From Marinobacter gelidimuriae (GTDB lineage: Bacteria; Pseudomonadota; Gammaproteobacteria; Pseudomonadales; Oleiphilaceae), in NCBI RefSeq assembly GCF_000372805.1, contig NZ_KB889828.1, forward strand, positions 62,001-126,000: a stretch of DNA of 64,000 bases. The letters are read 5' to 3'. Shown here in pieces: positions 9,562-19,083 of this stretch. Position 1 is the stretch's first letter; the number at the start of each line of letters is the position of its first letter. The notes beneath the pieces were generated by a model, which saw nothing but the letters and a program-made list of their open reading frames with translations, was not told where the DNA came from and did no database searches. Made by a program: the position numbers and the translations under genes.

Positions 9562-9581
9562 TTACCAAGGCAGTGTGCTGC
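9548..9581. terminator. 12-bp perfect stem-loop at the SDR gene 3' end
   Basis: GCAGCACACTGC (9548-9559) and GCAGTGTGCTGC (9570-9581) form a perfect 12-bp stem with a 10-base loop. The loop contains the TAA stop of the minus-strand SDR gene (9562-9564). It could act for both convergent transcripts, though neither side has a U-rich tail. Confidence 0.45.
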
Positions 9582-10140
9582 CGTCCCACGATAAAAAGCT
9601 GCCATTTGCAGATTCGTCAATCTGGTCAATCACCGCTAACAGGTTAGCCGCGGTTTCATCCGCATCGTGCACTTCCAGGTTAGCCAGCGATTGTGAAAAA
9701 GGCTCACTCAACGCTGAGCGGGTTGTGCCCGGATGTAAGGCAATACAAGTCACCGGCGACATGCGCCTGGGTAATTCCACAGACAGCGTTTTTACCAGCA
9801 TATTCAGTGCTGCTTTGGAGCTACGATAGGCATACCAACCCCCCAAACGGTTGTCGCCGATGCCCCCTACCTTGGCGGAAATCGCCTGCACCAGCAACCC
9901 GAAACCACTGGCGTTTACCGCCATGGCCCGCGCCAGGGAACTGGCCTGCAAATCTTCCAGGCGCTTCTCTGGCTTCATATTCGCTCCGTGTAACATGCCC
10001 GCAGCGTAGATGATCATATCCAGCCCTTCTGCTTTTGGCACGATAGCGGCCAGTTCCGCGGCAACCTGACCCAGGGCCCCGAGTTTTTCGGCCAGTGCTG
10101 CGCCAATGGCGCCAGACACACCCGCAATCAAAATCCGCAT
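9562..10140 (-). CDS. Short-chain dehydrogenase/reductase, internally shortened
   Basis: The product from ATG 10140 is 192 residues and reads as an SDR of the C-factor type, normally about 230-250 residues. The N-terminal NAD(P) motif GVSGAIG, a YAAGML segment equivalent to NNAG, the catalytic Ser in AISAKVGGIG and the YxxxK motif YRSSK are all present. The segment after the first helix (EKLGALGQVAAELAAIV) runs straight into the fourth strand and lacks the usual strands 2-3 that choose the cofactor. The stretch before AISAKVGG also lacks about 15-20 residues. I infer one or two in-frame deletions, so activity is doubtful. The substrate is unknown. It is divergent from tcdA, with 200 bp between them. 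Confidence 0.65.
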   Translation of the reverse strand: MRILIAGVSGAIGAALAEKLGALGQVAAELAAIVPKAEGLDMIIYAAGMLHGANMKPEKRLEDLQASSLARAMAVNASGFGLLVQAISAKVGGIGDNRLGGWYAYRSSKAALNMLVKTLSVELPRRMSPVTCIALHPGTTRSALSEPFSQSLANLEVHDADETAANLLAVIDQIDESANGSFLSWDGSTLPW

Positions 10141-10340
10141 AGTGTTCACCAAGGTCAGTTTAAAAGAGTTATGCACGGCTGTTCGTTGCCATGCAGAGCT
10201 AAGCCGTGCTTTACGCAATAAACGTTACGCCTGCCAAAGCTCAAAGAGTCAACATTCCGCGCCATTACTTCATTATTTCAGCTTTTTTGTATCTGCCAGC
10301 GCTGGGTTACAATAGCAGGCACAAGCCCATTGGAGAGATT

Positions 10341-11132
10341 ATGAACGCCGACGATTACGCCTTCCGCTTTGGCGGCATTGAGCGCCTGTATGGACGCAGT
10401 GCGCTTGAGGCCTTTCGCCAGGCCCACATTGCCATTGTAGGCCTTGGCGGTGTGGGTTCCTGGGCGGCGGAAGCTTTGGCGCGCAGCGGTATTGGCACGC
10501 TAACGCTGATTGATATGGACGATATCTGTGTATCCAACACCAACCGCCAGCTGCACGCGCTCAATGGCCAGTACGGTAAAACCAAAACCGATGCCATGGC
10601 CGAGCGTTTGCGGGCCATCAATCCTACCGCAGATATTCGCACCCAGTTTGCGTTTATTACTATCGATAACATCCCGCAACGGATAACCGCCGACATCACC
10701 GGTGTAATCGATGCGATAGACAGTGTGAAGCCAAAAGCCGCTTTATTAGCTTACTGCCAGCGCAACAAGTTGCCGATTGTGTGTGCAGGGGGCGCCGGAG
10801 GGCAAATGGACCCAACCCAGATTCGCGTGGCCGATTTAAGCAAAACGACCCAGGACCCATTGCTGGCCAAAGTGCGTAACTTGCTGCGCCGACAGTACGG
10901 TTTTTCCCGCAATCCGCAGCGGCGTTTCGGCATAGAAGCCGTATATTCGCTGGAACAGCTGACGTATCCCGCCGCCGACGGTACAACCTGCCTGCAAAAA
11001 CCGGTTAACGCAGGCCCGGTTCGGCTGGATTGCGCCACCGGCTTTGGCGCCGCCAGCCCGGTGACTGCCAGCTTCGGGTTTTTTGCGGCCTCGCGGCTGC
11101 TTAACAAAATTGCACAACGCGCCCAACCCTAA
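10341..11132 (+). CDS. tcdA: tRNA cyclic N6-threonylcarbamoyladenosine synthase TcdA
   Basis: TcdA (CsdL) is an E1-like enzyme that uses ATP to cyclise the t6A37 modification in tRNAs to ct6A. The product is 263 residues, the normal length. The nucleotide-binding motif IVGLGGVGSWAAEAL lies near residue 35, and NTNRQLHAL plus VIDAIDSVKPKAAL follow as in the ThiF/MoeB fold. The family block GGAGGQMDPTQI appears near residue 155, and the C-terminal DCATGFGAASPVTA closes the domain. GGAGAG stands upstream of the chosen ATG. Unlike many neighbours here it shows no sign of internal loss. Confidence 0.93.
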   Translation: MNADDYAFRFGGIERLYGRSALEAFRQAHIAIVGLGGVGSWAAEALARSGIGTLTLIDMDDICVSNTNRQLHALNGQYGKTKTDAMAERLRAINPTADIRTQFAFITIDNIPQRITADITGVIDAIDSVKPKAALLAYCQRNKLPIVCAGGAGGQMDPTQIRVADLSKTTQDPLLAKVRNLLRRQYGFSRNPQRRFGIEAVYSLEQLTYPAADGTTCLQKPVNAGPVRLDCATGFGAASPVTASFGFFAASRLLNKIAQRAQP

Positions 11133-11150
11133 TTCACGGAACCGATTTCT

Positions 11151-11967
11151 ATGCCCGTAAGCACTGTTTTGCTGCTCGCTTCTATCGGTGTGCTATCACT
11201 GTTTTGCCAATGGCTGGCCTGGCACGTACGTATGCCGGCCATACTGTTTTTGCTGGCCGGCGGTATTGCGTCGGGCCCGGTGCTGGGCTACTTGAATCCC
11301 GAAGATGTGTTTGGCGACCTGCTATTTCCGATGGTGTCACTGGCTGTGGCCATTATCTTGTTTGAAGGTAGCCTGACGCTGCGACGAATCCGGCCTGCTG
11401 ACGGTAACCATCATGGGTTTGTGGATGGCCAACATGAAGCAGGTGCCGGTCGACAGTATTCTGGAGTTCAAGGAATCCCTAAGCGTACTGCTGATTTCCG
11501 CGCTGTTTATCATTCTGGCGGCGCGCATTGAGTTTTCAGCTATTGCTGATTTGGGCTGGGGCCTTGTGTGGGTCCTGGCCATACTGATGCTGGTGGCGCG
11601 AATGGAGAATCTGCAAGTGTATTTTGGCAATCCGGTGTCTGAGCACGCGTCTAACCAGCTGGATTTGACCGGAGTCGGCAACCTGCTGGTCATTTCACCC
11701 TACAAGCACATGAATTCCCTGGCCACCTATCAAACGGCCGAAAAAATCCAACAGACACGCGGCCTTTTCAACGGCGTCAGCTACGCCAAACTGGCCAGCC
11801 TGGTAAGCCAGGGCTACTCGGTAAAAACCATGGACAAACTCAAGCCCGATGAAGATTCCACGCTGATCAGCCTGGTTCCGGCTCGCGCACCGAAAGAGCG
11901 CAAGGAACGCAAAGACCGTGATAACGCCGAAGGTAACGGCGCCAACGGCGCCAACGGCGCAAAATAA
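11151..11967 (+). pseudogene. NhaP-type Na+/H+ antiporter, pseudogene with internal deletions
   Basis: The 5' part (from ATG 11151) encodes the start of a CPA1 antiporter, including the helix SLAVAIILFEGSLTLRR. At about 11385-11395 the reading frame changes: the text that continues the protein (GLLTVTIMGLWMANMKQVPV) lies in the next frame. Most of helices 4-8 are missing between the two parts. A second loss, in frame, occurs near 11600, where LVWVLAILMLVAR joins MENLQVYFGN; the remaining helices and the start of the cytosolic domain are gone. Intact members run to about 550-620 residues, while only about 270 codons remain here. The 3' end has 9-bp AAC-GGC-GCC repeats. Function as an antiporter is not expected. 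Confidence 0.75.
11934..11964 (+). repeat. 9-bp tandem repeat at the antiporter remnant 3' end
   Basis: AACGGCGCC occurs three times in a row (last copy AACGGCGCA) just before the TAA stop, encoding Asn-Gly-Ala repeats. A simple slippage product. Confidence 0.7.
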
Positions 11968-11971
11968 CCAA

Positions 11972-12952
11972 TCAGTCGCGGCAGTCCAGTACCAGCTTGC
12001 CGCAAACGTGGCCGCCTTCAAGCAACTCGTGGGCGGCCGCAACCTCTGCCAGTGAAAACACCTTTTCGATATGAACGGTGACATCGCCGTCTTCAATCAG
12101 CTCGGCGATTTCCTCAAGATGAAACACATCCGGGCGCACCGTCATGCCGTGTGCTCTCAGGCCCATAGCTTCGGCGGCACAGATAATCACATCTGCGGTC
12201 ACAGTGGGCACCGTTACCAGCACACCTTTTTCACCCAGACAGTTTAAAGAGCGCCGGCCAGCATCGCTGCCCACCAGGTCCAACACCACATCCAGGCCAA
12301 AGCATTCCTGAGCCACGTCAGTGGTGGTGTAATCGATGATTTCGTGCACACCCAGGCGGTCAAGAAAGTCGTGGTGGCCCTTTGAGGCGGTCGCAATGAC
12401 GTGGGCGCCCTGGGTCAGGGCAAATTGCACGGCCAGGTGCCCGACACCGCCGGCGCCGGCGTGAATCAGAATTTTTTGACCGGCCTGCAGGTCAGCCACC
12501 TCGAATAACGCCTGCCAGGCAGTCAGCGCCGCCAACGGCAACGCCCCGGCAGTCACCAAATCCAGGTTTTCCGGCACAATGGCCAGTTCATCGGCCTGAG
12601 CCAGCGCATAGCTGGCATAGCTGCCGCCCGTCAGGGCGAAACCTACCAGCCCCATCACCCGGTCCCCTGGTGCCAAGGTGGTCACATTATCGCCTACGCT
12701 GACAACTTCACCGGCCAGATCATAGCCCGGCGTCCACGGCAGCAGCTCTTGTTCGCTCAGCTGCTTGGCCACAAAACCCAAGCCTTTGCGGGTTTTCCAG
12801 TCAATCGGGTTAAGCCCGGCGCCGTGGACCTTGATCAGCACCTGGCCCGCCTGGGGCCCAGGCACTGGAGCATCAACAAGCTGCAAAACATCACGGTCAC
12901 CAAACTCTTCGTAAACTACTTTTCGCATGCTGGTGTTAAAGGTGTCTTCCAT
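11972..12952 (-). CDS. Zinc-independent MDR-family NADP-dependent quinone oxidoreductase
   Basis: This is a medium-chain dehydrogenase/reductase of the quinone oxidoreductase branch, 326 residues from ATG 12952. That start has GGAGC seven bases upstream; ATG 12928 (MRKVVYEEFG) is an alternative. The N-terminal GroES-like domain contains GAGLNPIDWKTRKG, with no zinc-ligand cysteines, which fits quinone or enone reductases rather than alcohol dehydrogenases. The Rossmann motif HAGAGGVGHLAVQFA lies near residue 155. The likely reaction is NADPH-dependent reduction of quinones or alpha,beta-unsaturated carbonyls. It ends 4 bp from the convergent antiporter remnant. Confidence 0.85.
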   Translation of the reverse strand: MEDTFNTSMRKVVYEEFGDRDVLQLVDAPVPGPQAGQVLIKVHGAGLNPIDWKTRKGLGFVAKQLSEQELLPWTPGYDLAGEVVSVGDNVTTLAPGDRVMGLVGFALTGGSYASYALAQADELAIVPENLDLVTAGALPLAALTAWQALFEVADLQAGQKILIHAGAGGVGHLAVQFALTQGAHVIATASKGHHDFLDRLGVHEIIDYTTTDVAQECFGLDVVLDLVGSDAGRRSLNCLGEKGVLVTVPTVTADVIICAAEAMGLRAHGMTVRPDVFHLEEIAELIEDGDVTVHIEKVFSLAEVAAAHELLEGGHVCGKLVLDCRD

Positions 12953-13079
12953 GGGATGCTCCGGCAAAGGGGTCAGTCATCGTTCGGCAGAAATAATAGT
13001 GAACTCTGCACATTTCGAGTGTATCAGATAAGGCAGCGTGTCCCTTGATTCAAGACATCACGCTTAGCCTTATATTGAC

Positions 13080-13889
13080 TTAATCGTCGGTGGCAAGAAA
13101 GTCCACACACAAGGTAGCAAAGGTGTCCGGTTTTTCGGCGTGCAGCCAATGGCCTGTGCCCTCAATCACCTTTACGCTGGCGTTGGGAAACAGCTGCAAG
13201 ATGATGTCTTTGTGCTTGCTTTGTAAATACGCCGAATCTGCGCCTTTAATAAACAGCACCGGCCCTTCGAACGGGCCTTCACCTTGCGGAGCATCGGTGA
13301 GCTCTGAATAACAACGCTCGATTGTCGCCAGGTTCAGCAACCAGCGAAAGACCGGCCCGCCTTCAGTCGCTTGATCCTTCGGAATCCGTTCCAGATTTTT
13401 CAGCAGAAATTGGCGAACGCCGGCGTCGGCCACAAAGTTTGCCATCTGCCGGTCCGCCTCGGTGCGCGAGTTTACCGAGCTCAAGTCCATGGCTTTAAGC
13501 CCTTCAAGAATGGCATCGTGGCGCGGCTTGTAAGCGACCGGCGAAATATCGGCAACAATCACCCGGTCAACTCGATCCGGCGCCAGTAATGCCAGCTGCA
13601 TCGCCACTTTGCCACCCATGGAATGGCCCAGCACGCAGGCGCGTTCAAGGCCCTGCTTATCCATGTAGGCCAGTACGTCCGCCGCCATGGCTGGGTAGTC
13701 CATGGTGTCGGTGTGGGGCGACTGGCCGTGATTGCGCTGATCCAGGGCGTGAATCTGCCAACGGTCTTCCAAACGTCGGATTATCCCGCCCAAGTTGTCC
13801 AGCGAACCGAACAACCCGTGCAAGACAATTAATGGCAAACGCCCGGATTCAGCCGGTCCGGCTTGGCGGGCATTGAGTTCAACAGTCAT
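13080..13889 (-). CDS. Alpha/beta hydrolase, YbfF-type esterase
   Basis: The 269-residue product has the canonical alpha/beta hydrolase layout of YbfF esterases. The oxyanion segment is LHGLFGSLDNLGG near residue 24. DQRNHGQSPH follows, then the nucleophile elbow GHSMGG near residue 88. The acid residue is probably in LFIKGADSAYL and the histidine in GTGHWLHAEKP near the C-terminus. YbfF enzymes cleave short-chain acyl esters and acyl-CoA thioesters; the physiological substrate is unknown. It is divergent from the cardiolipin synthase gene, with 190 bp between the starts. Confidence 0.88.
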   Translation of the reverse strand: MTVELNARQAGPAESGRLPLIVLHGLFGSLDNLGGIIRRLEDRWQIHALDQRNHGQSPHTDTMDYPAMAADVLAYMDKQGLERACVLGHSMGGKVAMQLALLAPDRVDRVIVADISPVAYKPRHDAILEGLKAMDLSSVNSRTEADRQMANFVADAGVRQFLLKNLERIPKDQATEGGPVFRWLLNLATIERCYSELTDAPQGEGPFEGPVLFIKGADSAYLQSKHKDIILQLFPNASVKVIEGTGHWLHAEKPDTFATLCVDFLATDD

Positions 13890-14079
13890 CAGAGAGTTCC
13901 TTACGGCGCTTTTGGACGCTAGATTAGCACTGGAACAGCCGCAGCGACAAAGATCCTGCGCTCCTCACATCGGCCGCAGCGCCACATGCAGTGCCACAAA
14001 TGTGCCCGATGACAGGCGCCATGCTATCTTGACCCATTACAACACCGCGCCCGCAGTGCCCTCCAATACAGGAATCCAG

Positions 14080-15510
14080 ATGCCCGAATTCTCACTGATT
14101 GCCGTTATTGTTGCTCTGGTGTATGTGGCATCTCTGGTGTGCATCTACCGGATTCTGATGACTTATCGCACGGCACAGGGAGCTTTGGCATGGGTTTTCG
14201 CCTTGCTGGCGCTGCCGTGGATTACTCTACCATTGTTCTTGCTTATTGGGCGTTCGCGCTTTGGTGGGTACGTTAAAGCGCGACGCATGGGCGACGAGGC
14301 GCTGACCAATCTGCTGAACCGGTTTGAACAGCAAGAAACCTCGTTACGCTCACCCGCGCACGAACACTTCAGCGACGAACTTCAGGTACTCAGCAAGCTG
14401 GCGCGCCAGCCGTTTACCCAAGGCAATCACAGCACGTTACTGCGCGACGGCGAAGCCACTTTCGACGCCCTGTTTGACTGTATGGAAAACGCCCAGCACT
14501 ACATCCTGCTGGAGTTCTACATTGTGCGCTCTGACCGTGTTGGGCAGCGCATAAAGTCCATCCTGGAACGCAAGCTGGCGGAAGGGGTGGAAGTGTGGTT
14601 TTTGCACGACAATATCGGCAGCTTTGGCTTGCCTCGCAAATACATCAGGGAACTGACGCAGGCGGGTGCCCACACCGCCGCCTTTGGCGATGGCAACGTA
14701 CGCCGCTGGCGCTTTCAGATGAATTTTCGCAACCACCGCAAAATTCTGGTGTGTGATGGCAAAGTTGGCTTTGTTGGCGGTATCAATCTGGGGGACGAGT
14801 ATCTGGGCAAAGCGATGGACCAGGAACCCTGGCGCGACACTCATTGCCGCATCAAAGGCCCCGCGGTAACCGGGTTACAACTGGCCTGGTTGGAAGACTG
14901 GAACTGGGCCAGCGACACCTTTCCAGAGCTGAACTGGGCGCCCCATCACAACACCCCGGGTGACGAGCAAATTCTGATTCTGCCCACCGGACCCGCCGAC
15001 CGCTGGGAGAGTTGCACGCTGTTCTTCCTCAACTGCATCAACAATGCCCGTGAGCGGGTGTGGATTGCCTCACCCTATTTTGTGCCGGACCTTCAGATAA
15101 TGAACGCTCTGCAGCTGGCAGCGCTGAGAGGGATAGACGTCAGAATTTTAATTCCGGAAAAATCCGACAGCCGCATCATTGGCCTGGCAGCCTATTCCTA
15201 TCTGGTACAGGCCTGCCAGGCCGGCATTCAGATTTATCGCTATCAGCGCGGCTTCATGCACCAGAAGGTGATTCTGGTGGACGGCCGTTATACCGCGGTC
15301 GGCACGGCAAACCTGGACAACCGCTCAATGCGCCTGAATTTTGAAATTACCGCAATCAACACATCAGGCAAGTTTGTAGAGGAAGTGGACGCGATGCTGA
15401 CCAAGGACTTCAAACAGTCCCACTTGATGGACGAGCGCGATTATCGCGACCGTTCCCTGGCGTTTCGAATTACCTGCCGCGCCATACGCCTGGCCGCACC
15501 GCTGCTGTAA
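14080..15510 (+). CDS. cls: Cardiolipin synthase
   Basis: Cardiolipin synthase joins phospholipids at the inner membrane to make cardiolipin. The product from ATG 14080 is 476 residues, the normal length. Two N-terminal membrane helices (about residues 4-24 and 34-56) precede two phospholipase D domains. The HKD motifs are NHRKILVCDGKVGFVGGIN near residue 224 and MHQKVILVDGRYTAVGTAN near residue 393. CAGGAATC precedes the ATG, and the conserved N-terminal helix begins right there, so a longer upstream frame is rejected. The 3' end lies 20 bp from a convergent hypothetical gene. Confidence 0.93.
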   Translation: MPEFSLIAVIVALVYVASLVCIYRILMTYRTAQGALAWVFALLALPWITLPLFLLIGRSRFGGYVKARRMGDEALTNLLNRFEQQETSLRSPAHEHFSDELQVLSKLARQPFTQGNHSTLLRDGEATFDALFDCMENAQHYILLEFYIVRSDRVGQRIKSILERKLAEGVEVWFLHDNIGSFGLPRKYIRELTQAGAHTAAFGDGNVRRWRFQMNFRNHRKILVCDGKVGFVGGINLGDEYLGKAMDQEPWRDTHCRIKGPAVTGLQLAWLEDWNWASDTFPELNWAPHHNTPGDEQILILPTGPADRWESCTLFFLNCINNARERVWIASPYFVPDLQIMNALQLAALRGIDVRILIPEKSDSRIIGLAAYSYLVQACQAGIQIYRYQRGFMHQKVILVDGRYTAVGTANLDNRSMRLNFEITAINTSGKFVEEVDAMLTKDFKQSHLMDERDYRDRSLAFRITCRAIRLAAPLL

Positions 15511-15530
15511 ACGGTTGACCGATGGCAATT

Positions 15531-16130
15531 TCAGCGCGGGCCTTCGTCATCAGACGGCAGCGGCTCTACGGCCAGGTGCGACGTATCTGGCACGATGGGC
15601 GGCGGCAACTCTTCCTTGCTGCCAATATCGCTGCCAGCCGGCGCCAGGCTCCAGGCATCAAGATGATCAAAACTCAGGACCTCTACCGGCACGGATTCAG
15701 CTAGGGTTACGCCCGGTGGGTCCAGAGTCAACGCGGACCCCGCCAGCACCGCATCGGTGCGCTCGCCAGCGATGGGCAGGCCACCGCCGCTCGCCTGATT
15801 TACCGCGAAGGGGCTACTGGCTTTGCGCTGCGGTGGCTGAGAAGCAGCGGCTGACTGAGGTGCAGGGTTTGAACGCGCTGGTTGCGCCTGCGCGCCGGCT
15901 TGCACGGGTGCCATAGCCTGAACGTAAGACCGCATGCCGTGCTTTTGCAGTAAGGCGCGGTATTTTTCGGCCTCGGCCTGGTCGAGCTGGTTGCGAATAA
16001 CCACCGGTTTGCCGCTGAACATGCGGTCAAGCTGGGTATCATTGGCCTTGAATAATTGCCGCGCATTACTGCGAGCTGTAGCAGGGTCAGTGTCTGCAAC
16101 ACACTCGCCTTTGAATATGAGCTGGAACAT
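15531..16130 (-). CDS. Hypothetical protein with N-terminal alpha/beta domain and Pro/Ala-rich tail
   Basis: The 199-residue protein has an N-terminal domain of about 70 residues (FQLIFKGECV ... LFKANDTQLDRMFSGKPVV ... YRALLQKHGMRSYV). This pattern resembles a small domain seen at the start of many gammaproteobacterial proteins, in which FSGKPVVI and a following EAEKYRALL helix are conserved. After residue 75 it is low in complexity and rich in Pro, Ala, Gln and Ser, ending with an acidic tail. There is no signal peptide or membrane segment. AGAGGTAG precedes the ATG. It is the gene after the sensor kinase on the same strand (23 bp gap). Function unknown. Confidence 0.65.
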   Translation of the reverse strand: MFQLIFKGECVADTDPATARSNARQLFKANDTQLDRMFSGKPVVIRNQLDQAEAEKYRALLQKHGMRSYVQAMAPVQAGAQAQPARSNPAPQSAAASQPPQRKASSPFAVNQASGGGLPIAGERTDAVLAGSALTLDPPGVTLAESVPVEVLSFDHLDAWSLAPAGSDIGSKEELPPPIVPDTSHLAVEPLPSDDEGPR

Positions 16131-16153
16131 ATGCCGCTACCTCTGCTATCGAA

Positions 16154-19027
16154 TCAGAATGACTGGTTACCCTGCCCTTTACCCTGGCCCAGCAGACGCG
16201 GGAACGACTCTAATGAACTATTCACCGCGTCAAGGTTGAACGCCAACACGTCTGCCAGCAGCTTTTCGCTATAGCTGGATACCGAGTGCGAACGGTAGCG
16301 CTGGCCCCATGCCACCAGACGTTCGGCAAAATCGCGCATTTTCTCCGGATCACCGCTTTTGCGCACGCTTTCCCACTCGTCACCGAAATCTTCCGCCAAC
16401 TGCTGCCGCAACCAACCCCGTTCCTGCATACTCAAAGTCTGCGCCAGCAGGCGCTCACCTTCTTCCGGTTTGCCTTCTTCCTCGACTTCTTCGCCGGTTG
16501 AGGCCACATCCGGAAGAATCAGCTTGAACACTGAACCTTCATCAAGGGTGCTTTTCAGGGTCAATTCTCCGCCCATCATCAGCGCCAGTTTACGGCTGAT
16601 GGCCAGCCCAAGGCCAGTGCCGCCGTAGCGCCGCGAGTTCTGGCCCTCCTGCTGCTCGAAGGCATCAAAAATTCGCTCTTGCTGGTCAGTCGCAATGCCG
16701 ATTCCGGTGTCAGTAACAGTGATTTCCAGCCGGTAACGCGGGTGCTCGGGTTCTCCGGGTTTGGTGCCCGGCGGATAGCTCTGCTTTGGCAAGGGGCTGG
16801 CCTTGGCGCGTACCGTTACCCCACCCTCGTGGGTAAATTTTATAGCGTTACCCGCCAGGTTGAAAAGCACCTGGCGCAGGCGTGTTTCGTCCAGCATCAG
16901 CGCTGCCGGCATCTTTTTACCCACGCTGACCTCCAGGGTAACGCCTTGATCGCGGGCACGCAGGTCGAAAATGTGCAACACATCGCCGAGCATTCTGCGC
17001 ATAGACACCGGCGCATAATCCAGCCGCATTTTGCCCGCTTCAATTCGTGACAAGTCCAGAATGTCGTTAATCAGCATCAGCAATGCGCGGCTACCGGCGC
17101 GAATGGCGTCCAGATAATTGCGCTGCTGTGGGTCTGTTACCGTATTGCTCAACAAATCGCTGTAACCGATCACCGCGTTCATCGGGGTGCGAATCTCGTG
17201 GGACATGTTGGCCAGGAATTCACTTTTTGTCAGACTAGCGGCTTCCGCTTCCCGCGCCAAACGCTCGGCTTCAAGCTTAGCCGCCCGCAGTTCATCTTCA
17301 CTGCGCCGCAGTGCGTTTTCCGAGCGGATTCGCTCGTCCACTTCCCGCGACAGTTTGCGATTCCAGTACAAGAATATCAGCACCACCACCACCGCCAGCA
17401 GAGTCACCCGGCGCACCACGGTGTAATCGGTCGCCTGTTCAATATCCAGGTGAATCCAACGGTTATAAATGGTTTCGGTTTCCAGGCTTTCCATGCTGCT
17501 CAACGCTTTGTTGAGGATGCGTTGCAAATCCGGATTGTCTTTGCGCACCGCCAATCGCAATTCGTACTCATAGGGCGTCACGCTGGTAATGCGCAGGTTG
17601 GTTAGTCCTAGGCGGGTCACGGTGTAACTGACCGCCGGAATGTGCGTTACCATCACGTCCAGATCGCCGTTCGACAGCGCCAGCAAGCCCTCTTCCACGC
17701 TGGTCATCGGATAGATATTCAGATTCGGATGATTGATCAACAGGTAATCGTGAGCGGCATGGCGATTCACCACCCCCACTTTTTCCTGGCGTAGTTCACG
17801 CAAATCGCCAATGAAACGGCCGTCGTCGCGGATCGCCAGAGCAATAGGTACGGTCAGATAGGGCCGGGTAAACAGAAAGTCCTGTTCTGTGCGGGGAGTG
17901 CGTGAAATGCCCGGTAAAATATCCACTTCGCCGGTTTTGAGCTGTTCTTCAGCCTGCAACCGGTCAATCGGCGCGGTGTTCTGAAAGCGCACGCCCAGCT
18001 TGGCTTCCAGCCGCGACATTAAATCCGGTACCAGGCCAGCGGGCTTTCCATCCTGCTGAAACTCGAATGGCGGCCAGTCTGTGCGGTACGCCACAACCAA
18101 ATTGGCGCTGCCCTTGAGCCAGGCCAAATCCCGCGCTGACAGGTCGTTGCCGGGCTTTTCCTGGGGCGGCACTTCCGTGGTCAGCCAGGCTTCCAGTACT
18201 TGGCGGTGCTCGTTGCGGTCGATGCGGTTTATGGCGTCGTTGAGCAGTCGCAACAGGGGTGATTCAGCTTCGCTCGCGGGTAGCCGCAGCACAACATCAA
18301 TGGTTTTCTGGTCTGGCAGGACAGCCAGGCTAATGCCATTCACCCGCGCCGATTGCAGATAATCCGATACCACCGGCACCGGCCCCAGAAACCCAACCGC
18401 CTGCCCTGACAGCACCACGTTCACCGCCTCGGCAACGTCGGCCACCATAACTGGCTCAAAGTTCTCCACGGGGTCAAGCAGCGGGTATTGATTCACATCG
18501 TTGCTAATCACCGCCACCCGGCTGTTTTCCAAGTCTGCCAGGCTGCGAATAATGCCATCACCGGCGCGGGCGAACAAGCCGTAAGTTAACGACATCAAAG
18601 GCTGGGTATGCACAAAATCGGTGGCTGGCGGTGCATCGCTGAAACGGGTTACCAGTGCGGCATCCACGTCACTACCCGGCGGCCGTGGTTCTACCGGCAC
18701 ACCCAATTTTATCGACAGCTTGGCCAGGTAATCGATATAGATGCCAGCCAGGGAACCGCTCCCGGTATTAAACACCAGCGGTACCTGCTCCGCCTTAACC
18801 AACACGGTAACCCGCTCGTGTTCGGCCAACCAAAGCCGGTCGGCGCTTTCCGGCGCCAGACCCAAAGGCGGCTTAGCGGCAAGCTCAGGTTCGTTAAACG
18901 GGCTGGCGCTGGCAGGCGGGGCTCCGACTACAACCGGAGCACCCAGCATGTTCGCCGGTTCGGCGCGCAGCGGAGTATGAAGCCCGCTTAACAGCCAACA
19001 CAAAATTAGAACATGCGCAGCCTTCAC
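16154..19027 (-). CDS. BvgS/EvgS-like sensor histidine kinase with two periplasmic binding domains
   Basis: The 957-residue protein has a signal peptide, then two tandem solute-binding (SBP_bac_3) domains at about residues 65-290 and 300-530, one transmembrane helix ([15 protein letters not shown], near 545), and a short coiled coil. The HisKA box is [20 protein letters not shown] near 615, and the ATPase domain has [17 protein letters not shown] and [10 protein letters not shown]. Kinases of this build usually continue with a receiver domain. Here an acidic linker leads straight to a helical tail ([20 protein letters not shown]) of the kind normally found after the receiver. Either the family member is naturally short or the receiver was deleted. 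The ligand is unknown. The start [10 protein letters not shown] gives a proper signal peptide. Confidence 0.85.
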   Translation of the reverse strand: MKAAHVLILCWLLSGLHTPLRAEPANMLGAPVVVGAPPASASPFNEPELAAKPPLGLAPESADRLWLAEHERVTVLVKAEQVPLVFNTGSGSLAGIYIDYLAKLSIKLGVPVEPRPPGSDVDAALVTRFSDAPPATDFVHTQPLMSLTYGLFARAGDGIIRSLADLENSRVAVISNDVNQYPLLDPVENFEPVMVADVAEAVNVVLSGQAVGFLGPVPVVSDYLQSARVNGISLAVLPDQKTIDVVLRLPASEAESPLLRLLNDAINRIDRNEHRQVLEAWLTTEVPPQEKPGNDLSARDLAWLKGSANLVVAYRTDWPPFEFQQDGKPAGLVPDLMSRLEAKLGVRFQNTAPIDRLQAEEQLKTGEVDILPGISRTPRTEQDFLFTRPYLTVPIALAIRDDGRFIGDLRELRQEKVGVVNRHAAHDYLLINHPNLNIYPMTSVEEGLLALSNGDLDVMVTHIPAVSYTVTRLGLTNLRITSVTPYEYELRLAVRKDNPDLQRILNKALSSMESLETETIYNRWIHLDIEQATDYTVVRRVTLLAVVVVLIFLYWNRKLSREVDERIRSENALRRSEDELRAAKLEAERLAREAEAASLTKSEFLANMSHEIRTPMNAVIGYSDLLSNTVTDPQQRNYLDAIRAGSRALLMLINDILDLSRIEAGKMRLDYAPVSMRRMLGDVLHIFDLRARDQGVTLEVSVGKKMPAALMLDETRLRQVLFNLAGNAIKFTHEGGVTVRAKASPLPKQSYPPGTKPGEPEHPRYRLEITVTDTGIGIATDQQERIFDAFEQQEGQNSRRYGGTGLGLAISRKLALMMGGELTLKSTLDEGSVFKLILPDVASTGEEVEEEGKPEEGERLLAQTLSMQERGWLRQQLAEDFGDEWESVRKSGDPEKMRDFAERLVAWGQRYRSHSVSSYSEKLLADVLAFNLDAVNSSLESFPRLLGQGKGQGNQSF

Positions 19028-19083
19028 TGAGGTTCCTCAAAGGTTTGGTTGAGCTGAACGCGATAACAGCGGACTTGGCCCGT

